Below, in pieces: positions 55,493 through 63,290 of a stretch of 64,000 nt of DNA (position 1 is its first letter; every line of letters begins with the position of its first letter). Both the position numbers and the translations under genes were made by a program. This DNA is from Haloarcula nitratireducens (GTDB lineage Archaea; Halobacteriota; Halobacteria; Halobacteriales; Haloarculaceae), in assembly GCF_019599505.1 (NCBI RefSeq), contig NZ_RKLT01000002.1, forward strand, positions 124,001 through 188,000. The letters are read 5' to 3'. The notes beneath the pieces are model-generated. The model was given only the letters and a program-made list of their open reading frames with translations. It was not told where the DNA came from and searched no databases.

Positions 55493-56556
55493 CTGTTCTC
55501 GACGAGCCGGGCCGCGATGCGCTGTGCGCCGACGGTGGGCGCGACGTCGGGCTGTTCGGCGGCGGTCGCCTCGATCTCGCGGTTCAGTTCCTCGCTGAGG
55601 CGCGCCTCGAACTCCTCGACGATGCCGGGGATGCAGGCCATCCCACCGGTGAGCACGATGGGACGGTCCAGCGCTAGCTGGTAGACTTTCATGTAGTCGT
55701 TGGCCAGCTCCGGCAGGAAGGTGTTGGCCAGTTCGTCCACCGCGTCGTCGAGGTACTCGTCGACGGCGTCCATCACCGAGCGCTCGATGGTGAACTCGTG
55801 GGTGCCGCCGCCGGGCTGCTGGATGATGTCGGTGAAGGGTTCGAACTCCACGAAGTCGGCGTGTTCCTCCTTGTACTCGCGGGCGGTCTGCGTGTCGACG
55901 TTGACCCTCCCCTGGGTCTCCTCCTCGACGTAGTTCGCGATCATCCGGTCGACTTCGTTGCCGGTGACCGCACCCGTCGTGAAGGGCGCTAACTGCTCGC
56001 CGCGGCGATACGCCGAGGCTTCGAGGTTCGTCGAGCCCATGTTCACCGAGATGAATATCTCGTCGATGGCCTCTAAGTCCTCGCCGAAGGCGGGGATGGA
56101 GCCACACAGCGACTCGGGATAGCTCTCGACCAGGTTCAGCCCGATAGAGGACTCCTCGATGACCGCTCGGAGGTTGTCCAGGCCGGCGGGGTTGTCGATG
56201 GTCGGGATAGCGTAGACGACGCCGCTGTCGGCCGGGATGTCGTTCTCCTCGATGAGCGCCTCGAAGAACTTCTTGGTCATCTCCGCGCGGTCCCCGTCTT
56301 CGGGCAATCCGGACCGGAGCATGTACTGCACGCGGTCGGGGTACTCGCGGGCGGCTTCCTCGCCGTAGAGCACCTTCTCCTCGCCGGTCAGGGCGTCCTC
56401 GTAGGTCGCCATACAGGTCAGCGTCTTGATGATTCGGTTCTCGGTCCCGTGGTCGTCGGGCAGGGCGATGACCGTCCGGGTGCTGCCGAGTTTCACACCC
56501 ACCGGCACCGACCGGCCGCTGCCGGACGCCGCGTCGGCTGCGTCGTCGTCACTCAT
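55489..56556 (-). CDS. Salactin-like actin homologue
   Basis: A 355-residue actin-superfamily protein. VPVGVKLGSTRTVIAL near residue 17 is phosphate-1, VNMGSTNLEASAYRRGE near 170 is phosphate-2, and PIVLTGGMACIPGIV near 305 is the adenosine motif. It matches salactin, a dynamically unstable filament former in haloarchaea that grows from the cell poles. Both phosphate-loop aspartates of classical actins are replaced, by Lys and Asn. TATA GATATATATCC at about 56580-56590 fits a leaderless start at 56556. Confidence 0.88.
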   Translation of the reverse strand: MSDDDAADAASGSGRSVPVGVKLGSTRTVIALPDDHGTENRIIKTLTCMATYEDALTGEEKVLYGEEAAREYPDRVQYMLRSGLPEDGDRAEMTKKFFEALIEENDIPADSGVVYAIPTIDNPAGLDNLRAVIEESSIGLNLVESYPESLCGSIPAFGEDLEAIDEIFISVNMGSTNLEASAYRRGEQLAPFTTGAVTGNEVDRMIANYVEEETQGRVNVDTQTAREYKEEHADFVEFEPFTDIIQQPGGGTHEFTIERSVMDAVDEYLDDAVDELANTFLPELANDYMKVYQLALDRPIVLTGGMACIPGIVEEFEARLSEELNREIEATAAEQPDVAPTVGAQRIAARLVENS

Positions 56557-56634
56557 GTCTCCCGTCTTATCCCCGCCTCGATATATATCCTCTCGTCAAG
56601 AATCAGCGTTGATAGTGACCACCCGCCGGCGGCG

Positions 56635-57135
56635 CTACCTCATCGCCGCCAGTTTGGCGACGTACACCAGACTCAGCATGTGGTCGTCCACGCTGAGGTC
56701 GTTGCCGTCGTTGGTCGCCGACTCGTCGATACCCAGCAGGTAATCTGAGAGGTCGGATTCGACGTCTTCGGTGATCCAGTCGATGGACTCGTAGTAGGCG
56801 AGCGCCTCGTCGGCCCCCTGATACCCCGAGTGCATCAACAGGAACTCCAGCCACTCGAAGACGACGAACTCGGCGGCGTACGTCTGGGGTAGTGCGCCGA
56901 GATAGGGTTTGTCCTGACTATCGCCGGCGAGGAACGGGAGCAGTTCGCGATACAGTCCCGACCGGAGCGAACTGCCGGCCAGGACCTCCTCGTCGCCGTC
57001 TTCCAGCCCCACGTCCAGATTCGCCGGGTCGGGCATCTCCCCGTCGCCGAGGCCGTTCCCCTTCTCTCGATCGCCGCGCTGGCGGGCGATCTTCCGCAAT
57101 TCGTCTAAGTCGTAGTCGCGCGGGTTGATGGTCAT
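56635..57135 (-). CDS. Archaellum FlaD/E-like domain protein
   Basis: A 166-residue protein whose second half (KPYLGALPQTYAAEFVVFEW, LAYYESIDWITEDVES, LSVDDHMLSLVYVAKLAAM) matches the C-terminal domain of ArlD/E (FlaD/E), the cytosolic ring proteins that link the archaellum motor to chemotaxis adaptor CheF. The first 50 residues are charged. No archaellum operon is nearby; it lies upstream of salactin on the same strand, 78 nt away. The ATG at 57135 is preceded by TTAAAT at 57163-57168. Confidence 0.85.
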   Translation of the reverse strand: MTINPRDYDLDELRKIARQRGDREKGNGLGDGEMPDPANLDVGLEDGDEEVLAGSSLRSGLYRELLPFLAGDSQDKPYLGALPQTYAAEFVVFEWLEFLLMHSGYQGADEALAYYESIDWITEDVESDLSDYLLGIDESATNDGNDLSVDDHMLSLVYVAKLAAMR

Positions 57136-57307
57136 TGCCACTTGTGTTTCAACTACGTGAAGTTAAATCTTGCACCCGTCCGACGGCCGTCAGACGGCGT
57201 TCACCGGGCTCTCGCCGCCGATTCGGACGCCACCTCTCAGTTCCGCCGTTGATAATCGGGGGCGTATTTTTATACGCACCCGTCACAGACGTTCGCTCAC
57301 TTCGACG
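57136..57307. promoter_or_regulatory. Divergent promoter region, FlaD/E-like and parA
   Basis: The 172-bp gap serves two divergent genes. The minus-strand TATA is TTAAAT (57163-57168). On the plus side, GCGTAT TTTT ATACGC (57262-57277) is an inverted repeat with 6-bp arms enclosing the TATA-like core, 31-46 nt before the parA start. A regulator binding there would block TBP. Confidence 0.6.
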
Positions 57308-58201
57308 ATGAACCGCCAGTCCACGTCCGATCCGGCCCGTATCTGCGTGACGAACGCGAAGGGCGGGACCGGCAAGACGACGGTAGCGATCAACGTAGCC
57401 GGTGCCCTGAGCGACCGCGGGCGGGACGTCCTCTTCGTGGACCTGGACCCGCAGGGCAACGCCACGGAGGGACTGGGTCTCGCCGACGCCTACGACGCTC
57501 AGCCGCCGACGCTGTTCGACGTGCTGACGGGCGACCCCAACGGCCTCGCCGACCTCGTGGTCGAGCACGAGGAGATGGACGTCGTCCCTGCCAGCATCGA
57601 CATGCTACAGGCCGAACACGAACTGACCGTCGCGGACCTCATCGCCCGGGTCCGCACCGGAGACCACGACGTCGACCCGGCGGCGCTCTCGGCGTTCGCG
57701 CTGAACGTCACGCCGAAGACGGTCACCGGCGACCACGCGCTCGATACGCTGGATCGGGCGCTCTCGACGGTCTCGGGGTACGATTACGTCGTCATCGACT
57801 CCCCGCCGTTCTACGGCAAGCTAACCGACGCCGCCGTCTTCGCCGCGGGGAACATCCTCGTCCCGGCGCTCGCGGAGGCCACCTCCGAGCGCGCCATCGA
57901 GCTCCTGATGGACCAGATGGCGGCCTTGGAGCGACAGACGGGCATCACGGTGCGGACGCTCGGCGTAGTGGCCAACCGCATCGAGACGACTTCGGAAGAC
58001 GAGACGATGCTCCAGTGGTTCGACGCGGCGTTCCCGGATAGCCCGGTCTGGCGGGTCCGCAAGCGCGTGGCCCTCCAGCGGGCGTACACGCGGGGCAACT
58101 CGCTGTTCGGGAGCGACGAGGAGTGTGACATGGGTGCGGTGTTCGAGGACATCGCGGCGGACCTGGACAGGCAGTTCGGCTACACGGAGATACCAGCATG
58201 A
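57308..58201 (+). CDS. ParA-family ATPase
   Basis: A 297-residue Walker ATPase. NAKGGTGKTTVAINVAGAL near residue 18 carries the deviant Walker A (KGGTGKT), VLFVDLDPQGNATEGLG the A' motif, and YDYVVIDSPPFYGK the Walker B. Such proteins position plasmids, chromosomes or polar machines. No ParB or parS is seen nearby. It overlaps the CheW gene by 4 nt (ATGA). The ATG at 57308 fits the family; the in-frame extension upstream does not. Confidence 0.9.
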   Translation: MNRQSTSDPARICVTNAKGGTGKTTVAINVAGALSDRGRDVLFVDLDPQGNATEGLGLADAYDAQPPTLFDVLTGDPNGLADLVVEHEEMDVVPASIDMLQAEHELTVADLIARVRTGDHDVDPAALSAFALNVTPKTVTGDHALDTLDRALSTVSGYDYVVIDSPPFYGKLTDAAVFAAGNILVPALAEATSERAIELLMDQMAALERQTGITVRTLGVVANRIETTSEDETMLQWFDAAFPDSPVWRVRKRVALQRAYTRGNSLFGSDEECDMGAVFEDIAADLDRQFGYTEIPA

Positions 58202-59205
58202 GCGACGACGACCGTATGGACAGAGCAGAGCGCATCCGCAGCATGCGCCAGGGGAACAGAGCGGACGACGAGCCGACGACAGACGGCGACGACGGCGGCG
58301 CGTCGCCGGACCAGGCGGGAGAGACTGATTCGGATACAGAGACGGGCGTAGACGCAGACGCAGACGGAGAGACAGGCACAGACACCGACGACGGCGACGA
58401 CCCGACGAGCGAAGCCGGCGAACCGACAGCTGCGGTGGCCGAACCGACGGCCGACGAGACCGAGCCGGCGGCGTCCGAGGACGACGAGACCGACACGGTC
58501 GAGAGAGCCGGAGCCCAGCCCGACGCGACGGCGGCCGCCGAGCGGGCCGCGGCGGCCGCCGCGCAGGTCGTCGATGACGGTTCTGCGACCAGTGGAGCGG
58601 GCGAGGTGCGATCCGGCGACGTCGCCGCGACGGCCTCGCCGATGCGGGGACCGACCGGCGTCGAGTTGCCGGATCGGCAGCTCTTAGAAGAAGCGATGGC
58701 GACGGGCGATGGCGAGCGAGTAGCCGGGTCGGCTCGGGCGGCGATGGAAGAGGAAGGGGGACAGAAAGAGGAGATGGTTCGCGTCCTCGAGTTCGCGCTC
58801 GGCGAGGAGCACTACTGTCTCGACATCGAGTACGTCGAGGAGATCGTCAAGCGCGATGCGGTTACGCGCGTCCCCAACACGCCCGATTACGTCGAAGGCG
58901 TCGTCGACCTCCGGGGCCAGATAACGACCATCCTCGACCCCAAGCGGATGATGGACATCGACGCCGACGGCGAGAAGAACCTCATCGTCGTCTTCGACCC
59001 GGGGATGTTCGAGGAACAGGGTGCGGTCGGGTGGGTCGTCGACGCCGTCCGACAGGTCGTCCCCGTCGCCGAGTCGGAGGTCAACGACCCGCCGGTCGAC
59101 GGCGAGTACGTCAACGGCGTCGTCGACCGCGAGGACCACGACCAGTTCGTCATCTGGGTCGAACCCGACGACGCGCTCGAAGAAGCGACGAGCGCGGACG
59201 ACTGA
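58198..59205 (+). CDS. CheW-domain protein with long acidic N-terminus
   Basis: A 335-residue protein. Residues about 1-185 are acidic and low complexity (SDTDDG-type stretches), predicted disordered. Residues about 190-325 are a CheW domain (VRVLEFALGEEHYCLDIEYV, PNTPDYVEGVVDLRGQITTI). CheW couples chemoreceptors to CheA; a 180-residue disordered tail is unusual. It is translationally coupled to ParA. Could be a chemosensory adaptor tied to ParA or to salactin. Confidence 0.88.
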   Translation: MSDDDRMDRAERIRSMRQGNRADDEPTTDGDDGGASPDQAGETDSDTETGVDADADGETGTDTDDGDDPTSEAGEPTAAVAEPTADETEPAASEDDETDTVERAGAQPDATAAAERAAAAAAQVVDDGSATSGAGEVRSGDVAATASPMRGPTGVELPDRQLLEEAMATGDGERVAGSARAAMEEEGGQKEEMVRVLEFALGEEHYCLDIEYVEEIVKRDAVTRVPNTPDYVEGVVDLRGQITTILDPKRMMDIDADGEKNLIVVFDPGMFEEQGAVGWVVDAVRQVVPVAESEVNDPPVDGEYVNGVVDREDHDQFVIWVEPDDALEEATSADD

Positions 59206-59227
59206 ACCGTCCGCCCGACCCGGACGC

Positions 59228-59479
59228 TCAGATCGCCAAGAGGTAGACGTGGTGTTCGAATCTGACGAGGGGGCTCGCGGTCCGGTCGATGTCGGCCCCG
59301 GCGCTCTGGATCTCCGGGAGGATGTGGACGAAGACGTACGCGACGGCGCTACCCCCCGAGAGCGACAGCCAGCGACTCCGCGGTATCACGTTCGGGAACG
59401 TGAGCCGACCGGCGAACAAATGGACCAGCGCGAGGCCGAGGGCGAACGCTATCGGGAGGAACGTACTGAGAGTGGACAT
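59228..59479 (-). pseudogene. Truncated membrane-protein gene
   Basis: An 83-codon frame (MSTLSTFLPIAFALGLALVH, PRSRWLSLSGGSAVAYVFVH ending FEHHVYLLAI) matches the N-terminal part of what I recall as a haloarchaeal polytopic membrane protein of about 250 residues. It has only two hydrophobic segments and stops abruptly, 22 nt from the CheW stop. I read it as a 3'-deleted gene. Confidence 0.6.
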
Positions 59480-59485
59480 GGATAG

Positions 59486-60733
59486 CTACTTCTCGTCGCG
59501 GTGATCGTCCGACTCCGCGGCGTCCACCACGTCGTCGGGGAGTTCGTCCGCGAGGTCGTCAGCCAGGTCGTCGGTCGCGTCTCCGCCGGAGGCGGCGATG
59601 CCCAGTTCCTCGCGGACGAGGTCCGAGGCGTTCTTCCTCGCCCCGACGCTACCGAGATAGCCCGCACCGACCGTCGTCTTCAGCGCCAGCGCGGTGCGAC
59701 CGGTGAGGATCGTCGGCCCGACCTTCGCCACGGCGTCGTCGCCGACCGAGACTAACCACCCCGGCACTTCGAATCGATACTGCGTGAGACGCGGTTCGAA
59801 CGCCCCGTCGTCGTGGTCCAGTCGGTGTTCGACCAGCGCTTCGACGTTCTCGGCGGCGACGTTGGCCTCGCGGATGGCCGCCGAGGCGCTCGCGGGGACG
59901 CCCTCGCCGTTGCTGTCCACCACGCGGGCCGCGTCGCCGACGGCGAACGTCGACTCGCCCAGCCGGAGGTCCGCCCTGACGACCGGGCGCTCGTCGTCGA
60001 GCGCGCCGGGTCCACGAATGCCGCCGGTCCAGACGAACTGGTCGTAGGTGAGCTTCTCGTCGGAGTCGAGCATCATCGCGCCGTCCGCGGCGGCCGCGAC
60101 GCCGATGCCGGTACGGACGGTCACGCCGGCGTCGACGAGCGACTCGTGGACGGCCTCCTGGAACGACTCGGGGAACGACGGGGCGACGGCGTCCATCTGT
60201 TCGAGAAGCAACACCTCGGCGTCGATTTCTTCCTCGTCGGCCAGCGCCGCCAGTTCGCCGGCGACCTGCACGCCCGAGAGCCCCGCTCCGCCGACGACGA
60301 CCCGGTCGCCGTCGCCGAGAGCGAGGAAGTCGTCCCGTATCTCGCGAGCGTGGTCGAGGCGCTTCAGCGGCGTCGCGTGTTCGCGCACGCCCGGGAGGTC
60401 GTAGAAGGCCGTCTCCGCGCCGAGGCACACCGCGCCCACGTCGTAACCGAGCGTCTCCTCGCCGTCGCCGGTGACGGGTCGGACGGTCGCCTCGCCGGCG
60501 TCGAGGTCGGTCACTTCCGCTCGGCGAACCTCGCAGTCGAGCACCGACGCTAACTCGACCGTGATGTCGTCGGCCAGCGACGGTCGCCGGACGACGCGGT
60601 GGAGTTCGTGCTGGACGAGGTGGTCGGCCTGCTCGTCGACGACGACGAGGTCCGCCTCGTCCGGCAGCGACCGTTCGAGTTTTCGGGCGAGTGTGAGGCC
60701 GGCGTACCCGGCACCGAGGACGGCGACACGCAT
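59486..60733 (-). CDS. NDH-2-type FAD-dependent NADH dehydrogenase-like protein
   Basis: A 415-residue flavoprotein with two Rossmann folds: VLGAGYAGLTLARKLE for FAD at the N-terminus and VVVGGAGLSGVQVAGELA near residue 145 for NAD(P)H. TFAVGDAARV near 280 is the C-terminal FAD contact. It resembles type II NADH:quinone oxidoreductases, which donate electrons to menaquinone without pumping. A 50-residue acidic tail ends it. Confidence 0.88.
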   Translation of the reverse strand: MRVAVLGAGYAGLTLARKLERSLPDEADLVVVDEQADHLVQHELHRVVRRPSLADDITVELASVLDCEVRRAEVTDLDAGEATVRPVTGDGEETLGYDVGAVCLGAETAFYDLPGVREHATPLKRLDHAREIRDDFLALGDGDRVVVGGAGLSGVQVAGELAALADEEEIDAEVLLLEQMDAVAPSFPESFQEAVHESLVDAGVTVRTGIGVAAAADGAMMLDSDEKLTYDQFVWTGGIRGPGALDDERPVVRADLRLGESTFAVGDAARVVDSNGEGVPASASAAIREANVAAENVEALVEHRLDHDDGAFEPRLTQYRFEVPGWLVSVGDDAVAKVGPTILTGRTALALKTTVGAGYLGSVGARKNASDLVREELGIAASGGDATDDLADDLADELPDDVVDAAESDDHRDEK

Positions 60734-60793
60734 GGCCCGAGATTCGGCCCGGAGCGGGATAGGCCTGTTCCAGCCCGCGTCTGAATCGGGAAC

Positions 60794-61768
60794 TCAGAAC
60801 AGCGCCTCGTCCTCGTCGAGGACGCGGGCGGGGCCGCCGACGCCCCAGACGCGGGTGTCGACGCCGCAGTCGGCGACCGTCTCCTCGACCCGGTCGACGT
60901 ACTGCTCGGTGGTGTTGACGTAGACGCTCGCGCCGGTGTCGACGGAGAAGTACACCGGCACGTCTTCCTCGTTCCGGAGTTCCCGCACGGCGTTGAAGAT
61001 CTCGATCGTGCGCGGCTGCCAGTAGACCCACCCGGCGGGGCCGGTCATCGTCGTCGCGGCCAGCGACAGCGAGTCGTGCTCGGCGAGTTCGAACGCCCGG
61101 TCGAAGTCGGCGTCGTGGAGGGCGTCGCGCATGTCGGAGATCTGGCCGTGGATGTGAGCCATCCGCCCCTCGAACATGTGGCTGTCGGCGGCCTCTTTGT
61201 GGGCCGCCTCGGTCTCCTTGTAGGAGGGGACCATTCCCGCGACGATTCGCAGGTCGTCTTCGAGGTCCGTCTCGATGCGCTCGCTCCGGCAGTCCTCGTC
61301 GTTCATCCCCGTCCGCAGGTGCGAGAACGCCCCCGTGACGGCGCGGGCCGCCGAGGAGGAGCCGCGTCGGGCGACCGTCGAGATCTCGGGGCGGGTCAGC
61401 TCCAGCCCGGCGGCCTCGACCAGCGCCATCGCGGCGGCGGCGAAGCCGGACGACGACGAGCCGAAGCCGATGTTGGTGGGGAAGTCGTTCGCGGACTCGA
61501 AGCGGACCGCGTGGTCGATGCCCGCCAGGTCGCGGACGTGGGAGACGACGGCGTCGATGCGTTCGGCCCCGCGGCCCTCGACTTCCTCGCCGTCGATGAC
61601 GTATCTGTCCTCCTCGCGGTCGGGGTCGAACTCGGCCGTCGTCTTCGAGTGGCTCGGCGCGGTACAGACGGAGATGCTGTCGTGATACGGGAGCCGAAGC
61701 TCCTCGTCTCGCATCCCGTGGTACTTGACCAGTCCCTGGATCGGGTGGGCCTTCGCGGTCGCTTTCAT
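60794..61768 (-). CDS. mvaD: Phosphomevalonate decarboxylase (MvaD type)
   Basis: A 324-residue GHMP-family enzyme of the mevalonate pathway. AHPIQGLVKYHGMRDEELRL is the N-terminal segment, TNIGFGSSSSGFAAAAMAL the phosphate-binding loop and SVDTGASVYVNTTEQYVD a C-terminal motif. In haloarchaea this homologue acts on phosphomevalonate to give isopentenyl phosphate, which a kinase then converts. Feeds lipid and squalene synthesis. Confidence 0.92.
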   Translation of the reverse strand: MKATAKAHPIQGLVKYHGMRDEELRLPYHDSISVCTAPSHSKTTAEFDPDREEDRYVIDGEEVEGRGAERIDAVVSHVRDLAGIDHAVRFESANDFPTNIGFGSSSSGFAAAAMALVEAAGLELTRPEISTVARRGSSSAARAVTGAFSHLRTGMNDEDCRSERIETDLEDDLRIVAGMVPSYKETEAAHKEAADSHMFEGRMAHIHGQISDMRDALHDADFDRAFELAEHDSLSLAATTMTGPAGWVYWQPRTIEIFNAVRELRNEEDVPVYFSVDTGASVYVNTTEQYVDRVEETVADCGVDTRVWGVGGPARVLDEDEALF

Positions 61769-61825
61769 ACCTCACCGTTCCGGGCCGCTCACTTTGCTAT
61801 TGCGAACCCACGCCGCTACCCGCCC

Positions 61826-62005
61826 TCACACCTCCTCGATCTCGGCGTCCGGCGCGTTGGATTTCACGCTCCGGATGCCCTGCTTCGCCTTCGCCTTGCT
61901 CGCGTACCCCTCGCCGCTGTCGGCGACGACGTTCCCGTTCGAGTGGCGCAGTCGCCACCGCCACTCGTCCGCCGAATCCCGGTACAGTTCGAAAGTAGCA
62001 GTCAT
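61826..62005 (-). CDS. DUF1508 (HVO_2922-type) small protein
   Basis: A 59-residue protein (TATFELYRDSADEWRWRLRH, GYASKAKAKQGIRSVKSNAP) of the DUF1508/YegP fold, a small basic alpha/beta protein with two-fold repeat. A TATA-like TTTCTTAT lies 25-32 nt before the ATG at 62005, so it has its own promoter even though an upstream open frame runs into it. Confidence 0.9.
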   Translation of the reverse strand: MTATFELYRDSADEWRWRLRHSNGNVVADSGEGYASKAKAKQGIRSVKSNAPDAEIEEV

Positions 62006-62068
62006 AGGCGTGTGGGAGGTGTCCGTCCGATAAGAAACTGTGGGGCGACGACCCCGACGACTGGCGCT

Positions 62069-62353
62069 ACCGGGGGTCGGTCGGATCGGCCGCGGGTCCG
62101 AGGTCCGGTCGCCGACGAAGAAGGTCAGGATGCGACCGTCCCCGGCGTCGAAGAAGAGGTGCGTCGAGTCCGGGTCGTCGTGGTTCGGCTCTTGCATCAC
62201 CAGCGGCATGCCGAGCAGGTCGCGGTAGAACGCGATGGTGTCCTCTGCGTTGCTACCGACGATCGTGAGGTGGTCCGTACCGGTCGTGTGGATCGGACTA
62301 TCCGGGAGGTCGCTGCTCGTCGGTAACTCCGCCGCGTCCGGTCGATTCGCCAT
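62069..62353 (-). pseudogene. Truncated glyoxalase/VOC-family gene
   Basis: From ATG at 62353 the frame reads a VOC start (HTTGTDHLTIVGSNAEDTIA, FYRDLLGMPLVMQEPNHDDP, HLFFDAGDGRILTFFVGDR) but the similarity ends after about 95 residues; a full VOC protein needs about 120-250. The frame then continues without stop into DUF1508, giving an open frame of 175 codons. I take it as a 3'-deleted gene rather than a real fusion. Confidence 0.75.
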
Positions 62354-62360
62354 GCGTTCG

Positions 62361-63248
62361 CTAGGCGATTGACGGGTAAATGCCCACGCCCGGCTTACTC
62401 AAGTCCCAGTGATCGCGGGCCGTAGAGAGCGTCTCGCCGGCGATATGCCCTTTGTACCCGAAGATGTCCCGATAGCCACACTCGGACGCGAGGACGGGGA
62501 CGAACGCCTCGTCGGCGACCAGCTCTTCGCCGTCGACGGTGGCCCAGACGTCGCCCTCGTCGACGCGTTCGAAGTTCTCGACGTGCAGGTCATAGACGTC
62601 GCTACACGCGGCGTCCTCGGGCGCGTCGTCCGGTTTCTCGATGACGCTGTCCTCCTGATAGAACGTCGGCGCGGCGTCCGGGGTCTCGCCCGGGAGCGCG
62701 CCGTGGAGGCGGAGGAACGCTTCGACGACGGAGACGCCGGTCTCGACGGCCTCTTCGGTCCCCTGCTTCCCGGTCTCGACCGTGACGACCCGCCCGAACC
62801 GATTCAGTCCGCCCTCGACCGTGTCGGTCGTGTCGACCACCGGCGTCGTCGCCATGCCGGCGGCCGTCTCGACCGCTCCCGGATACTCGCGCGACACCAG
62901 CGATATCGGCTCCGACGTGGCGTGAGTCGCGTGCAACGCGACCGCCGGGGCGTCCCCGATGACGTCGAGGAGCTCGGCCGCGAGCCGTCGCTCCCTGTCT
63001 TCGCTATCGGAGTCGCCCGGGAACACCCGGTTCATGTCCGCGTCGAGGTACCGCTCGCCGGCGTCGACCGCCGGCGGGTTCGCGGTCACGAACTGGACCG
63101 CCCGCTCGAACTCGTGGCCCGCGTCGAGGACGCGTTCGACGGCGCGTACGCCGCTCTGTTCGTCGCCGTGGACGCCGGAGACGACCGTCAGCGGCCGCTC
63201 GCCGGTCGGGCCGCGCACCGTCACGTCCGGTGAGACTTGGTTCGGCAT
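62361..63248 (-). CDS. AstE/AspA-type zinc hydrolase
   Basis: A 295-residue M14-like succinylglutamate desuccinylase/aspartoacylase family protein. VVSGVHGDEQSGVRAVERV near residue 24 has the His and Glu zinc ligands, DADMNRVFPGD near 70, and VALHATHATSE near 105 the third His. VTVETGKQGTEEA holds the catalytic Glu. Cleaves an N-acyl amino acid; the substrate is unknown. ATG at 63248. Confidence 0.9.
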   Translation of the reverse strand: MPNQVSPDVTVRGPTGERPLTVVSGVHGDEQSGVRAVERVLDAGHEFERAVQFVTANPPAVDAGERYLDADMNRVFPGDSDSEDRERRLAAELLDVIGDAPAVALHATHATSEPISLVSREYPGAVETAAGMATTPVVDTTDTVEGGLNRFGRVVTVETGKQGTEEAVETGVSVVEAFLRLHGALPGETPDAAPTFYQEDSVIEKPDDAPEDAACSDVYDLHVENFERVDEGDVWATVDGEELVADEAFVPVLASECGYRDIFGYKGHIAGETLSTARDHWDLSKPGVGIYPSIA

Positions 63249-63290
63249 CGACGGTTACATGTCAGTGCCGGAGTTGGAAAAGCGTTAGAC

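Noticed and set aside
57308..58201. ParA considered as part of a plasmid partition or replication module
   Set aside because: No ParB, parS-like repeats, Rep or Orc1/Cdc6 gene lies nearby, and the surroundings are ordinary chromosomal genes.
62069..62353. VOC-DUF1508 taken as a designed fusion protein
   Set aside because: VOC domain is incomplete, the joining codons resemble nothing and DUF1508 has its own promoter and start; kept as a finding instead.
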